DNA of 64,000 bases from Rhodococcoides kyotonense (GTDB taxonomy: Bacteria; Actinomycetota; Actinomycetes; Mycobacteriales; Mycobacteriaceae): the NCBI RefSeq assembly GCF_900188125.1, contig NZ_FZOW01000003.1, positions 363,588 through 427,587 of the forward strand. The letters run 5' to 3'. Shown in pieces: positions 34,829 to 42,945 of the stretch; the first letter of the stretch is position 1, and each line of letters begins with the position of its first letter. The notes under the pieces were generated by a model. It ran no database searches, was not told the origin of the DNA, and saw nothing but the letters and a program-made list of their open reading frames with translations. The position numbers and the translations under genes were made by a program.

Positions 34829-34950
34829 TTCCACCATTCCTTCCCGCATGAGCAGGTGACGACGAGGACGTGGAACGGTTCACCACGCAGGCCGGGCGCG
34901 GAGTGTGCACGCCAGGCCTGCTCGTGCCCGACGAGACGATGCCACCACAT
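34825..34950 (-). CDS. Very small phage protein (41 aa)
   Basis: MWWHRLVGHEQAWRAHSAPG ... VTCSCGKEWWK; C-x-C near the end. The ATG overlaps the upstream stop (TGATG) and the stop is next to the next start, so it fits the operon spacing exactly. Confidence 0.6.
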   Translation of the reverse strand: MWWHRLVGHEQAWRAHSAPGLRGEPFHVLVVTCSCGKEWWK

Positions 34951-35297
34951 CACCAGTTCTCGCCCCCTTTGTGTCCCAGCAAGTGCCACCACCGGGCGCG
35001 CGCATCCCGCTGAGTCAGTGACAGCTGGGTGGCGTGGAGCTGCGTCGGCACCCACGCCTTCGCCGTGTGAACACGCTCCGGCGCTACCGGCCCGGCGTCG
35101 TCGTGGGCGCGGTCGTATTCGGGGCCGAAGTACGAGACCGGGCAACCGCGCCCGTCGTCACGGAACACGACACCTACGTCTGGCTCGAACGTGAATGTCC
35201 ATCCGGTCAGGAACGTTGCGTGCTCGCGGTCGACACGGTCGGCCCAGCAGCGGAGCCGCCACCCGATACGAGCGCGCACGCCTGTGCGCTTCGTCAT
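34950..35297 (-). CDS. Hypothetical phage protein (115 aa)
   Basis: Basic N-terminus, then FLTGWTFTFEPDVGVVFRDDGRGCPV and a Trp/His-rich end. Coupled to both neighbours. No motif recognised. Confidence 0.6.
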   Translation of the reverse strand: MTKRTGVRARIGWRLRCWADRVDREHATFLTGWTFTFEPDVGVVFRDDGRGCPVSYFGPEYDRAHDDAGPVAPERVHTAKAWVPTQLHATQLSLTQRDARARWWHLLGHKGGENW

Positions 35298-35623
35298 GTG
35301 AACCTCGGATCGTCGATACGGATGTCCAAGTCACGCCACGAGCTGGCGTCGAACAGATCCACGGGCACTCTCCACGTGCTCAACTGCTGGGCCAGCGTCA
35401 GCCACGGTTCGACGGCCAGGTATTCGCCTGTCGCAGAGTCGAACCCGTACAGCTCGGCGATCTCGGCGAGATCCATCCGGAGGTGCGCCATGTTGATCTC
35501 GGGACCGACACCCAGCGGATCCACGGAGCGGAAGAACCGGTTCGTCGCGAAGGCGCTACGACGATCCCGGTACCGCTGTTCGGCCTTCTCGACTTCGGCC
35601 TCGATGATCTCGTCCTGGTTCAT
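35294..35623 (-). CDS. Hypothetical phage protein (109 aa)
   Basis: MNQDEIIEAEVEKAEQRYRDRRSAF starts an acidic amphipathic helix; later RFFRSVDPLGVGPEINMAHLR. ATG overlaps the J-domain gene stop (ATGA), suggesting they work together. No catalytic motif. Confidence 0.65.
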   Translation of the reverse strand: MNQDEIIEAEVEKAEQRYRDRRSAFATNRFFRSVDPLGVGPEINMAHLRMDLAEIAELYGFDSATGEYLAVEPWLTLAQQLSTWRVPVDLFDASSWRDLDIRIDDPRFT

Positions 35624-36255
35624 GCGAGCCGCCCTTCTCGCCGCAGGATCGCGGCAGCTTCTTCGACTCGGTCCCACTGGGATCGGTCACCGTTGTTGCG
35701 GTCGGGGTGCGCGTTGGCTCGTGCCTTGCGATAGGTCTGCTCGGTGGTTTGCGCGAGCTGCGAACCAGAGACGCGCTTCAGGTAGCGCAGGGCGGCTTCG
35801 GGCGTCTGGCTATCGGCGGCGGTGCCGAGTTGCTTCCAACCGGTGTATTGCTCGGCGTTGGGGGTGATGCCGTAGCGGTCGATCTTGCGGAGCGCTTCCA
35901 ACGCAAGGGCGATAGCGCGCAGGTTGTCCTGCCACCGATCGAAGCGGTCGCACGGAAATGATAATGGCCCCTTGTTCGATTCGATCGCGAGGATTACACC
36001 CGGATGCGAGGGAACGGCGTTGGCGCGGGGCATGCCGTCGAGCCGGAAGTCCTGCTCGCGCATCGCGATCTGCAGGACGGCGGGAGCGTTGCGGTTGCCG
36101 GTGCCGAGGTAGTGCAGCTCCCGGTCGAGCAGGTCGAGGGTGGATCGCCATGGCGCCGAGAAGTTCGACCGTTGCCGTATCGCAGTCTGCCCACTGGGCC
36201 AGGTAACGATGGGCCGCAACGTCATCCCGTACGGGTAGTCGCCATATGAGGTCAT
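35620..36255 (-). CDS. J-domain-like protein (211 aa)
   Basis: The C-terminal 55 residues form a J-like domain: helix TTEQTYRKARANA, the HPD motif at 183-185, and a following helix SQWDRVEEAAAILRREG. J-domains recruit DnaK to substrates. The N-terminal 120 residues (with DLLDRELHYLGTG and VILAIESNKGP) have no recognised function. A phage-borne co-chaperone for host DnaK is the simplest reading, perhaps for head assembly or replication. Confidence 0.78.
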   Translation of the reverse strand: MTSYGDYPYGMTLRPIVTWPSGQTAIRQRSNFSAPWRSTLDLLDRELHYLGTGNRNAPAVLQIAMREQDFRLDGMPRANAVPSHPGVILAIESNKGPLSFPCDRFDRWQDNLRAIALALEALRKIDRYGITPNAEQYTGWKQLGTAADSQTPEAALRYLKRVSGSQLAQTTEQTYRKARANAHPDRNNGDRSQWDRVEEAAAILRREGRLA

Positions 36256-36491
36256 CGAGTCACCTTGTCCCCTGCTGCGATGTATTTCAGTCGGTCGATG
36301 CCGTCGACTTCTTCCTGTGCGAGGAGGACGGCTTGGACGTGGCCGCCGAACCCGATAGCCAACCGGGCTTTGTTGCGCGGGTCGGCTTTGCTGATGAGCG
36401 CGATCAGATCCGTGACGAATCCACCAGCCGGGTAACCGTCACTGGGGTTGAAGTGGTGGAGGACTTGGTTCGCGATCTCCGGCGTGATCAT
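36252..36491 (-). CDS. Hypothetical phage protein (79 aa)
   Basis: MITPEIANQVLHHFNPSDGYPAGGFVTDLIALISKADPRNKARL... looks like a small helical protein of a type often next to phage recombination genes. Start chosen because it overlaps the upstream stop (ATGA). Confidence 0.65.
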   Translation of the reverse strand: MITPEIANQVLHHFNPSDGYPAGGFVTDLIALISKADPRNKARLAIGFGGHVQAVLLAQEEVDGIDRLKYIAAGDKVTR

Positions 36492-36853
36492 GAGTCGCGC
36501 CTCGGTGCGATCGCGAAGCTGGCTACTTCCTTGCCGTCGGGCATGATCACGAACTCGGGTCCGCGGAACAGTCCGAATGCTGCCCAGTCGCAGCCGCGTC
36601 CGGTGTAGCCGCCCTTCGGCTGGTCGCGTTTGAGGACGCCGAGGAGTCGGCCGATGCAGATCTGCCCGAGGTGCTGGAACGGGTCGTCGTCGCTGTCGTT
36701 GGCGGTGAGTGCGTCTTTGAAGTCCTGGGCAGTGGCGATGTCCTCGCAGTGGGGGCAGATGAATGCCCATTGCTTGTGGTCGTCTCCGAAGCGTGCGCGC
36801 AGTTCGGCGACGAGTTCTTCCTGGGTTCGTTTGACCGTGGTGGCGCTGCTCAT
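36488..36853 (-). CDS. VVA0879-like phage protein (121 aa)
   Basis: RFGDDHKQWAFICPHCEDIATAQDF and YTGRGCDWAAFGLFRGPEFV with the CPHC knuckle match a family of small phage proteins. Function unknown; the CPHC pair plus later Cys suggests zinc binding. ATG overlaps the RuvC-like gene stop. Confidence 0.7.
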   Translation of the reverse strand: MSSATTVKRTQEELVAELRARFGDDHKQWAFICPHCEDIATAQDFKDALTANDSDDDPFQHLGQICIGRLLGVLKRDQPKGGYTGRGCDWAAFGLFRGPEFVIMPDGKEVASFAIAPRRDS

Positions 36854-37458
36854 GTGGTGCTCCGTTTCGTGTTGCTGGTGTGTGTGTTGAGGTTGGTGCG
36901 GGCTGCGGTGAGGGCGACGTCCCATGCGGATCGTTGGTGTCGGAGTTTGCCGCTGGCTCCGATTGCGGCGTGCCAGTTGGCTTTTCGTCGTTCGGCGTCG
37001 GAGACGAGTTGTGTCGGGTAGGTGCCGAGTGGTGCGGAGCCGTTTCCGCCTGGCGGTATTTCGGTGTAGGGCCCGAATTGGGTGGTGGCCCAGGCTTGGA
37101 TGTTGCCGAGGACGATGGCGGCTGCGATGAGTGCTTCGGGGTTGGCTGCGGCTCTGCCGTTCATGTGCCAGTTGGGGCGCGTGATTCCTTCGATGCCGAC
37201 GACGATGGGTGCGACGGGTCTTCCGTTGGCGGTGGCGGCTTCGCGGGCTGTGCGTGCCACTAGGGCGCCAGTGGCGGCGAGCTTCTTCAGGTAGTCGGCC
37301 TCCACTGGGAGGTGCTGGGTCGGGCGGTAGTCGGCAGGCTTCGACCGCGCCGTCGTCGCCGCATCCAGGAACACCGGGGACCGTCCCCTGTCGAGACGCA
37401 TCAGCGCCCACCCGGTCGCGACGGCGCCGGGGTCGATGCCGAGAACGATGACAGTCAT
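36850..37458 (-). CDS. RuvC-like Holliday junction resolvase (202 aa)
   Basis: VLGIDPGAVATGWAL (first catalytic Asp), IVVGIEGITRP (Glu), and HQRSAWDVALTAA (final Asp) give the RNase H-type acidic triad of RuvC family nucleases. Likely resolves branched phage DNA before packaging. ATG; overlaps neighbours on both sides. Confidence 0.82.
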   Translation of the reverse strand: MTVIVLGIDPGAVATGWALMRLDRGRSPVFLDAATTARSKPADYRPTQHLPVEADYLKKLAATGALVARTAREAATANGRPVAPIVVGIEGITRPNWHMNGRAAANPEALIAAAIVLGNIQAWATTQFGPYTEIPPGGNGSAPLGTYPTQLVSDAERRKANWHAAIGASGKLRHQRSAWDVALTAARTNLNTHTSNTKRSTT

Positions 37459-37745
37459 AGGTGTTGGAACCTTCCGATCCAGTCTTCGGATGTTTCGAAC
37501 AGGACGCCGCAGAGAGTGCAGTTGAGCGGGAACGCGCGCTGCGCGTCGACGGTGACCTCCTGCATGTGGCCCCGGCAGATCAGCATCGGATGGTGACCGT
37601 GTTTGCAGCAGTGCAGGCGGGCGGTGAAGTCAGCAGGGTTAGTACAGCGCCCGAATGCCCCGATGGACTGCTCGCAGGCAGGCCGGAAGTCGAGACCAGC
37701 GAGCGCCTCGAAGTCGGCCGGCGTGAACTCCGGCTGGTCGCTCAT
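37455..37745 (-). CDS. Zinc-ribbon-like phage protein (96 aa)
   Basis: Four Cys/His groups (ACEQSIGAFGRCTNPADF, LHCCKHGHHPMLICRGH, NCTLCGVLF) suggest two zinc sites. Start MSDQPEFTPADFEAL overlaps the upstream stop. Probably DNA- or protein-binding accessory; no enzyme motif. Confidence 0.65.
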   Translation of the reverse strand: MSDQPEFTPADFEALAGLDFRPACEQSIGAFGRCTNPADFTARLHCCKHGHHPMLICRGHMQEVTVDAQRAFPLNCTLCGVLFETSEDWIGRFQHL

Positions 37746-38539
37746 CGGAGTGCCCGTTCGTCGAGCTTGGTGCCGCGTTCCTTGTTGTAGAGGCGGACGA
37801 GGACGACGGCGACCATCGATGCGAGAGTGCCGCTCTCGAACTCCCGCAGCGATTGCGCTTGGGCGCGGATCTGCCGTGGTGTCACTTCGGTCATGGCGTC
37901 GGCGAGGCGCCCGGTCTTGAAGGTGGCGCCAGCTTCGACGTCGTCGTAGGAGTCGAGGAGGATGCCGACGCCCATGACGATGGCGCCTTCGAGTGCGTCC
38001 TGGGATGGCGGCCAGGTGTCGGTGATCAGGAACAGGGTGTTGACGACGAGGGACTGGCCGCCTTTGCGGAGGAGCTTCTCCAGGCTGGTGATGCAGCGCA
38101 GGTTCTTCGGGCCGGGTTTCGGGTTGATCTCCAGCCCGAGCTGCGCGACGGCTTCTTCGATGATGGTGACTTCTTTGTCGCCGGATGCTTTGCGTGCACG
38201 CCAACGGTCCCAGGTTGAGATCGGTTTGGTTTTGCGGTCGATGTCGTCGAACAGTTTCGCTTCGCCTGCGACGTCGAGCCCGGTGTGGACGTTGACGACG
38301 AGGTGGGTGTCGGGGTCGCGCATTCCTGCTGCGGCCCAACGGTGTTGGCCGTTGATGATCGCGAACCGTGGCTGCTGGTCCTCGCCGCGGTCGGAGACGT
38401 CGAGGACACCGAGGAGTCGGGGATCCCATTCGGCGACGATCTTCTTCACGCGCTGCATGTCGCAGTCGCGTTGGTAGGTGTGGTCGACGAACAGGTCCGC
38501 GACGGCGACGGCCATGGGGAAGGTGGTCGGTGCGGTCAT
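37742..38539 (-). CDS. ParB-like nuclease-domain protein (265 aa)
   Basis: FPMAVAVADLFVDHTYQRDCD and PRFAIINGQHRWAAAG give the ParB/Srx fold motifs (GxxR-type HR pair at INGQHR). The remainder is helical. ParB-like proteins can be CTP-binding or have nuclease activity; in phages they are linked to DNA processing. ATG at 38539 preferred over long upstream frame. Confidence 0.8.
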   Translation of the reverse strand: MTAPTTFPMAVAVADLFVDHTYQRDCDMQRVKKIVAEWDPRLLGVLDVSDRGEDQQPRFAIINGQHRWAAAGMRDPDTHLVVNVHTGLDVAGEAKLFDDIDRKTKPISTWDRWRARKASGDKEVTIIEEAVAQLGLEINPKPGPKNLRCITSLEKLLRKGGQSLVVNTLFLITDTWPPSQDALEGAIVMGVGILLDSYDDVEAGATFKTGRLADAMTEVTPRQIRAQAQSLREFESGTLASMVAVVLVRLYNKERGTKLDERALR

Positions 38540-38925
38540 CGCTTCGGTGCCATTCGTCGTAGGAGTGACCGGAACGCTTGGGAGCCGGTGTGCGCCTTCG
38601 GTGTCGCAGTCAGGGTGATGTGCTGCCCGACGGGGAGCTGGCTGTTGATGCGGTTGCCGAGCGCGTGGGCGATCGCGTCGATGGGGCCGATCGCTGCGGG
38701 GACGGCGGCCCACAGGCTGTTGTCGTTGTAGACGTCGTGGCCGTCGTAGTCGCTAGCGGACAGGGGCCGGATCGCTGAGGTGAAGCGGAGAGGTTCGGCG
38801 AGGATCGCGTCAGCGATGGAGTCGGGGTTCCAGTTGGAGCGGCGCAGTTCGGCGCGAATGACCTTCGCGATGGCTGCTCGTTCCAGGGTGGCGACCTCGG
38901 TGGGCTGAGATCCGGTGACGGTCAC
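38536..38925 (-). CDS. Hypothetical phage protein (129 aa)
   Basis: LERAAIAKVIRAELRRSNWNPDSIADAIL followed by mixed segments; a GTG overlaps the upstream stop (GTGA). Not recognised. Confidence 0.6.
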   Translation of the reverse strand: MTVTGSQPTEVATLERAAIAKVIRAELRRSNWNPDSIADAILAEPLRFTSAIRPLSASDYDGHDVYNDNSLWAAVPAAIGPIDAIAHALGNRINSQLPVGQHITLTATPKAHTGSQAFRSLLRRMAPKR

Positions 38926-39095
38926 AGCACACCACCGTTCAGTGCGGCGAGGCCGTTGAGGATGCCCCAGGCGCCGACGATGGTGGCGGCGGTGATGGCG
39001 GCCATGACGGCGGGGCGGGGCAGGTCCGCTGCGGGTGCGGCGTCCTGCCAGTCGGCGGCGAGGTCGCCGCGTTCGACGATGGTGTGCTGGTCCAT
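38922..39095 (-). CDS. Small phage membrane protein (57 aa)
   Basis: MDQHTIVERGDLAADWQDAA, then one membrane segment AVMAAITAATIVGAWGILNG. Start with ATG and stop overlapping the next GTG (GTGA). Confidence 0.6.
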   Translation of the reverse strand: MDQHTIVERGDLAADWQDAAPAADLPRPAVMAAITAATIVGAWGILNGLAALNGGVL

Positions 39096-39104
39096 GACTG
39101 TCTC

Positions 39105-39341
39105 CTAGTCAGTTTCGCGATGGATGCGGAGGCGCTGGCTGGTGCGGAGGAACTCCGTGCGGGTGTGTTCGACGTCGGTGACGATGACGCGGCCGGAGGC
39201 GCCGAGCCGGGTCTGGCCGACGGTGAGCTGCTCGATCGGCAGGTCGAGCCAGTGCCCGCCCGGGGAGAGTTCGACCTTGTCGACGATGATGTCGCCGGTC
39301 TTCAGCTGGTCGGCGAACACGATCCGCTCCGTGCCGCTCAT
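39105..39341 (-). CDS. Hypothetical phage protein (78 aa)
   Basis: Beta-rich (IVFADQLKTGDIIVDKVELSPGG...); resembles small intein/Hint-like beta proteins in pattern only. ATGA overlap with the upstream 67-aa gene. Confidence 0.6.
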   Translation of the reverse strand: MSGTERIVFADQLKTGDIIVDKVELSPGGHWLDLPIEQLTVGQTRLGASGRVIVTDVEHTRTEFLRTSQRLRIHRETD

Positions 39342-39541
39342 GCTGCGGAGTCGATGTCGAGGCCGCGCTGCTGCCGTTCGATGTGGAGGCCGACGAGCTT
39401 CTGGCCGACGTTGCGGGCCTGGCGTGCGGCGTCCTGGGAGTCGTAACGGCCGGCGCGGGCGATGCGGTCGAGGGTGTCGCGTTCGCGGGTGATGACGTCG
39501 ATCTCGGCGAGGAGGTCGTTGTCGTCGAGGTGCTGGTACAT
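39338..39541 (-). CDS. Hypothetical phage protein (67 aa)
   Basis: Coiled-coil-like helix (DDNDLLAEIDVITRERDTLDRIARAGRY). ATG preceded by AAAGGACC. First gene after the terminase, with its own promoter-like region at 39578-39625. Confidence 0.6.
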   Translation of the reverse strand: MYQHLDDNDLLAEIDVITRERDTLDRIARAGRYDSQDAARQARNVGQKLVGLHIERQQRGLDIDSAA

Positions 39542-39577
39542 GGTGGTGGTCCTTTCACGATGGGGCGGTTGGTTCTG

Positions 39578-39636
39578 GCGGTGCCCGGTCCTTGCGAACC
39601 TACAGCGCGCAGGGTGACAGTGCAACTGTTTCCTGG
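39578..39636 (-). promoter_or_regulatory. Dyad element, copy d, with overlapping promoter
   Basis: The dyad CAGGGTGACAG ... CTGTTTCCTGG occupies 39610-39636. Reading on the minus strand, TTGCAC (39625-39620) and TAGGTT (39602-39597) are separated by 17 bp, a good -35/-10 pair, so the dyad covers the -35 region. This makes an operator over a promoter likely for the small genes downstream of the terminase. Confidence 0.65.
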
Positions 39637-39640
39637 TTAC

Positions 39641-41239
39641 TCAGCGTCTGCGTCGACGCGACACCGCCGACGAACCAGCACGGTCGCCCTTCTTCCGGGA
39701 CGCCACCGAATGCGTCTCCGCACCGGCACCGATCGCGGGCAGCAGCTCGTACGCGAGGTGCACTCCGGCGTCGAGGGCGCCGGGTGACCAGGTGGAGCCG
39801 GGCTCCCATACTTCGAACTCGGACTTCAGCCCGGCGAGGCCGTGACCTGGGGCGAACTTGGCTCGGCCGGTGATGACGGCCTGGGCGATCGGCTCGGCGC
39901 GGAGGAACTTCGACTTCCGTGCGTGGACCTCGGCGATGTACGGGCACAGGTGATTGCGAGGAATCAGGCCTTCGTCCTGTAGCGCGGCCCACGCTTGCTT
40001 GATGAGAGTGCCGGCCATCTTGCCGCCGTAGTTCGCTTCGAACACGATCCGGTCGGCGCTGATCTCATCAGCGAGGAGGCACGCTTCGCGGGACCACTGA
40101 TCGGGTTGCAGGAGCGCTGATCGGTCGTGGGTCCAGTAGAACTTGCCGTCCTTGCCGACGTGCCCGCCGATGATTCCCGCGGTGTCTCGGCCACCACCGT
40201 TGGGGTCGACGGCGACACCAGCTCGGCGAGGTGGGGACACCTCGGAGACGGTGGCGGCGGCGAGTACTTCGGCAGTGAGGAGTGCACCTTCGGCGGTGAC
40301 TGGTGAGCCCATGAACATGGCGGCCCAGTCGCGGGTGGTGACGGATTGCTTCTGGCGGCGCCAGTGATCGATGAGTGCTTCTGTGTCGGCGGCGTCGATC
40401 TTCGGGTGGGTGAGCGGTTCACCGGGCGTGCGTCCGAGGGCGTCGTCTCCGTAGAAGCCGCGCTCCGGGTCGGCTGCGGTGGCGATCGCGGGGAGGTGGA
40501 GGACGCGCCACTCGCCGCCTTCTTCGATGCGGCCTTCCTGTTTCAGCAGCATCCCGGAGAGGTCTTCGAGGTGCCAGCGGGTGTGGACGATGATCTGCCG
40601 GGCACCGGGACTACGGCGGGTGACGAATGCAGACGAGTACCACTCCTCCACTGCCTTGCGGATGGTGGACGAGTCGGCTTGCGCACGGTCAGCGTATGGG
40701 TCGTCGACGATGCCGAGTTCCATGTCCTGGCCGGTGAGGCCTCCTCGGACGCCTCGGGCACGCAGGCCGCCGCCTGCGGTGGTGGTCCAGTCGGATCGTG
40801 TGTTCTCGTCGCGTTTGAGGAACAGGCCGTACTCGGCGCCATAGGTGGCGACGAGGTCTCGCACCGCTGCCGAGTGGGTGTGGGCGAGTGACGCGGCGTA
40901 GGAGGTGAGGACGGTCCGGTCGCGGGGGAATTCGGTCTGCCACCAGAACGGGAGCCACCGCGAGATCCGGTGACTCTTGCCGGCGCGCGGAGGTGTCCAC
41001 ACCATTAGCTTCGCGTTCGGGGTGTCCCTCACCCAGGTGAGTGCTTTGTCGATTTCCTCGAGGTGCGGGCGCTGCACCTGCGTCGTCGGCTCGTGCTTCA
41101 GCGCGAGAGCTCCGGGTGTCGGAGGCGCGAACGGTGACCGCTTCCCCCGCTTCGCGGTCTCCTCCGCGAGGCGGTTCCGGTAGTACAGCTTGTCGGCCTC
41201 GGACAGGTGACTGAACCGGCCGGGGTCGATGACAGTCAC
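39641..41239 (-). CDS. terL: Terminase large subunit
   Basis: 532 aa. ATPase: Walker A PPRAGKS at 83-89, Walker B-like MELGIVDDPY (Asp179/Asp180), and motor helix. Nuclease half: VAVDPNGGGRDTAGIIGG (about 340), VFEANYGGKMAGTL (Glu) and GALDAGVHLAYEL (Asp). Cuts and pumps DNA into the capsid. ATG overlaps the small terminase stop. Confidence 0.92.
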   Translation of the reverse strand: MTVIDPGRFSHLSEADKLYYRNRLAEETAKRGKRSPFAPPTPGALALKHEPTTQVQRPHLEEIDKALTWVRDTPNAKLMVWTPPRAGKSHRISRWLPFWWQTEFPRDRTVLTSYAASLAHTHSAAVRDLVATYGAEYGLFLKRDENTRSDWTTTAGGGLRARGVRGGLTGQDMELGIVDDPYADRAQADSSTIRKAVEEWYSSAFVTRRSPGARQIIVHTRWHLEDLSGMLLKQEGRIEEGGEWRVLHLPAIATAADPERGFYGDDALGRTPGEPLTHPKIDAADTEALIDHWRRQKQSVTTRDWAAMFMGSPVTAEGALLTAEVLAAATVSEVSPPRRAGVAVDPNGGGRDTAGIIGGHVGKDGKFYWTHDRSALLQPDQWSREACLLADEISADRIVFEANYGGKMAGTLIKQAWAALQDEGLIPRNHLCPYIAEVHARKSKFLRAEPIAQAVITGRAKFAPGHGLAGLKSEFEVWEPGSTWSPGALDAGVHLAYELLPAIGAGAETHSVASRKKGDRAGSSAVSRRRRR

Positions 41240-41679
41240 TTCGATCGCTGCCTGTCCGCCTCGTCGTGCGCGGTCATCAGTGCCTCGATCTGGTCGTCGA
41301 TCTCGGAGCGGGTGGTGATGGTGGCGTCGATCTTCGTGGGTGCGTCGGCGCCGTACAGCTTGGCGTACCGGTCGATGATCTTCAGGACGAGGTTGCCTGC
41401 CTGGACGTCACCCATCAACGCTTGTCCGGTGAACTGGGACAGTAGTTTCTCGAGGCGTTCGTGGATGATCGTCAGGGCTTGGTCGGCGAGATCCTCGCGG
41501 GTCTTCGCGTGCCGCTCCAGCGCGGCGGTGATGGCGCGGTGGGCGCCGGAGCGGTCGCGGTAGCCGACAGCCTTCGCGATCTCGTCGTTCGTCTTCCCTT
41601 CCAACAGCAGGGCGAGGGCGCGTTCCTGTTTCTGTTGGACGGATGCCGTGGCGCGTCGGGACTTGTTTCTATCGGCCAC
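41236..41679 (-). CDS. terS: Terminase small subunit
   Basis: 147 aa. HTH near the start (ALALLLEGKTNDEIAKAVGYRDRSGAHRAI), a central oligomerisation helix (ADQALTIIHERLEKLLSQF), and a C-terminal acidic region. It binds pac/cos DNA. ATG preceded by AAAGGCGG. Directly upstream of terL. Confidence 0.82.
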   Translation of the reverse strand: MADRNKSRRATASVQQKQERALALLLEGKTNDEIAKAVGYRDRSGAHRAITAALERHAKTREDLADQALTIIHERLEKLLSQFTGQALMGDVQAGNLVLKIIDRYAKLYGADAPTKIDATITTRSEIDDQIEALMTAHDEADRQRSK

Positions 41680-41698
41680 GGCGTTCCGCCTTTCTGAC

Positions 41699-41726
41699 TT
41701 GGGTGACAGTGCTCAATGTATCCGTG
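41699..41726. promoter_or_regulatory. Dyad element, copy e
   Basis: GGGTGACAG, spacer, then ATGTATCCGTG; 20 bp before the small terminase ATG and overlapping the end of the upstream gene. Confidence 0.55.
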
Positions 41727-42000
41727 ATGCTTCGAGGTGCAGTCCGCATGCGGTGCACATGCCGTCGGCGAGGTGTTCGTGGGTGCAGTTGTCGGCGTAC
41801 TCCACTTCCCAGGTGGGGTGCAGCAGGGCTGCTGTCTTGTGTCCGTCGAACCGGACGCGGAGGTATTGCTGTTCGCCGCCGACGATGACGCCGTACTCCC
41901 CCGTGTACAGGAACAGGATCCGGACTCCGACGTGGGCGGGGACACCGTAGTAGCCGCGGACGTAGGCGAGGGCTTGCTCGCTCGCTACCTTGCCGGTCAC
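41713..42000 (-). CDS. Hypothetical phage protein (95 aa)
   Basis: VTGKVASEQALAYVRGYYGVP start (GTG overlapping the upstream stop, GTGA), beta-rich middle (VRILFLYTGEYGVIVGG), and a C-terminal zinc-knuckle NCTHEHLADGMCTACGLH. Function unknown. Confidence 0.65.
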   Translation of the reverse strand: MTGKVASEQALAYVRGYYGVPAHVGVRILFLYTGEYGVIVGGEQQYLRVRFDGHKTAALLHPTWEVEYADNCTHEHLADGMCTACGLHLEASRIH

Positions 42001-42494
42001 TTCCAGCCCTCTGCACGGTCGTCCGGAGCGAGGCCTGGCATCCACGGCCCGTACTTGCTGCCGCAGACGCATCGGTCGGGCTTGCCCTCGGGTTGCGGCA
42101 TGTACTGGCTGACCCCGGCGATCTCATGCGAGACCGTCACGTACATTCCGCACGGACCGATCTTGGACATGTCCGAGCATTTCCTGTGCCAGTGAGTATT
42201 GACCAATCCCAACGGGAGAACTGGTGCGGCAGCGTTGAAGTCGTGGTCTTCATGTTCTTCGCACACCATGTGGTCGTCTGCCCGGTAAGCAGGCTTCGTT
42301 TCGCAGACCTCGCACTTGGTGCAGCTCGGGCAGATGTCGCCGTCGCCGTCGGTGAACCAGTCGTCGGACAACATCTCGATCGCCGTGCCGTGATCGGCAA
42401 ACGCCGAGAACTCTCCGCCGTAATCGTCGGTGTCTGCTGTGTGTCCGCACTCGTCACACTTCGCGATGTAGTAGGTGACCTCGACTGCGCTCAT
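41997..42494 (-). CDS. Multi-zinc-ribbon phage protein (165 aa)
   Basis: Cys pairs CDECGH, CPSCTKCEVC, CEEHEDH, and RCVCGS form several zinc-binding knuckles. Encodes an accessory protein in the early-side cluster. No enzymatic motif. Confidence 0.65.
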   Translation of the reverse strand: MSAVEVTYYIAKCDECGHTADTDDYGGEFSAFADHGTAIEMLSDDWFTDGDGDICPSCTKCEVCETKPAYRADDHMVCEEHEDHDFNAAAPVLPLGLVNTHWHRKCSDMSKIGPCGMYVTVSHEIAGVSQYMPQPEGKPDRCVCGSKYGPWMPGLAPDDRAEGWK

Positions 42495-42763
42495 CGGTAG
42501 ACCTTTCGGAATGTGGCTGCGTCGCGACAGCTGGCGAAGTGGGACTCGTACAGTGGCTGTCCGGCTGCGCGGGCGCCGGCGACTTGTGTCTTGCGGAGGA
42601 CGGTCGCGGTGACGTCGGTACCGGTGGCGTGGAGGACAACGTTCCCGGCGTCGGACGGGGCGGCGTCGACGGGCATCGCCTTCCCGCCTGGGTTGGTGGT
42701 GGCGAAGATGATCGGGTCGCCGCAGCCTTTGCAGGATTGCGGCCGTGGGAGATTCGCGGGCAT
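42491..42763 (-). CDS. Small zinc-ribbon phage protein (90 aa)
   Basis: CKGCGDPIIFATTNPGGKAMPVDAAP is a typical phage/actinobacterial zinc-knuckle start; later SHFASCRDAATFRK. ATG overlap with both neighbours. Confidence 0.65.
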   Translation of the reverse strand: MPANLPRPQSCKGCGDPIIFATTNPGGKAMPVDAAPSDAGNVVLHATGTDVTATVLRKTQVAGARAAGQPLYESHFASCRDAATFRKVYR

Positions 42764-42945
42764 CAGTTGTCCTTCGGGTCGAGTTCGCGGACTTGGGTCC
42801 ACCTGCCCGCTGCGACAGCGAGGATCAGGTATCCGTCGTCACGTCCGAATGCGAGGACGCCGCCGGGGAGGATGTCGCAGCGGTCGGCGCCGACGAACGT
42901 GCCTTCGGTGTCGAACGGGTGGAAGTAGTGGAAGTGGCGTTTCAC
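42763..42945 (-). CDS. Hypothetical phage protein (60 aa)
   Basis: VKRHFHYFHPFDTEGTFVGAD... beta-rich. GTG overlaps the ASCH gene stop. Role unknown. Confidence 0.6.
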   Translation of the reverse strand: MKRHFHYFHPFDTEGTFVGADRCDILPGGVLAFGRDDGYLILAVAAGRWTQVRELDPKDN

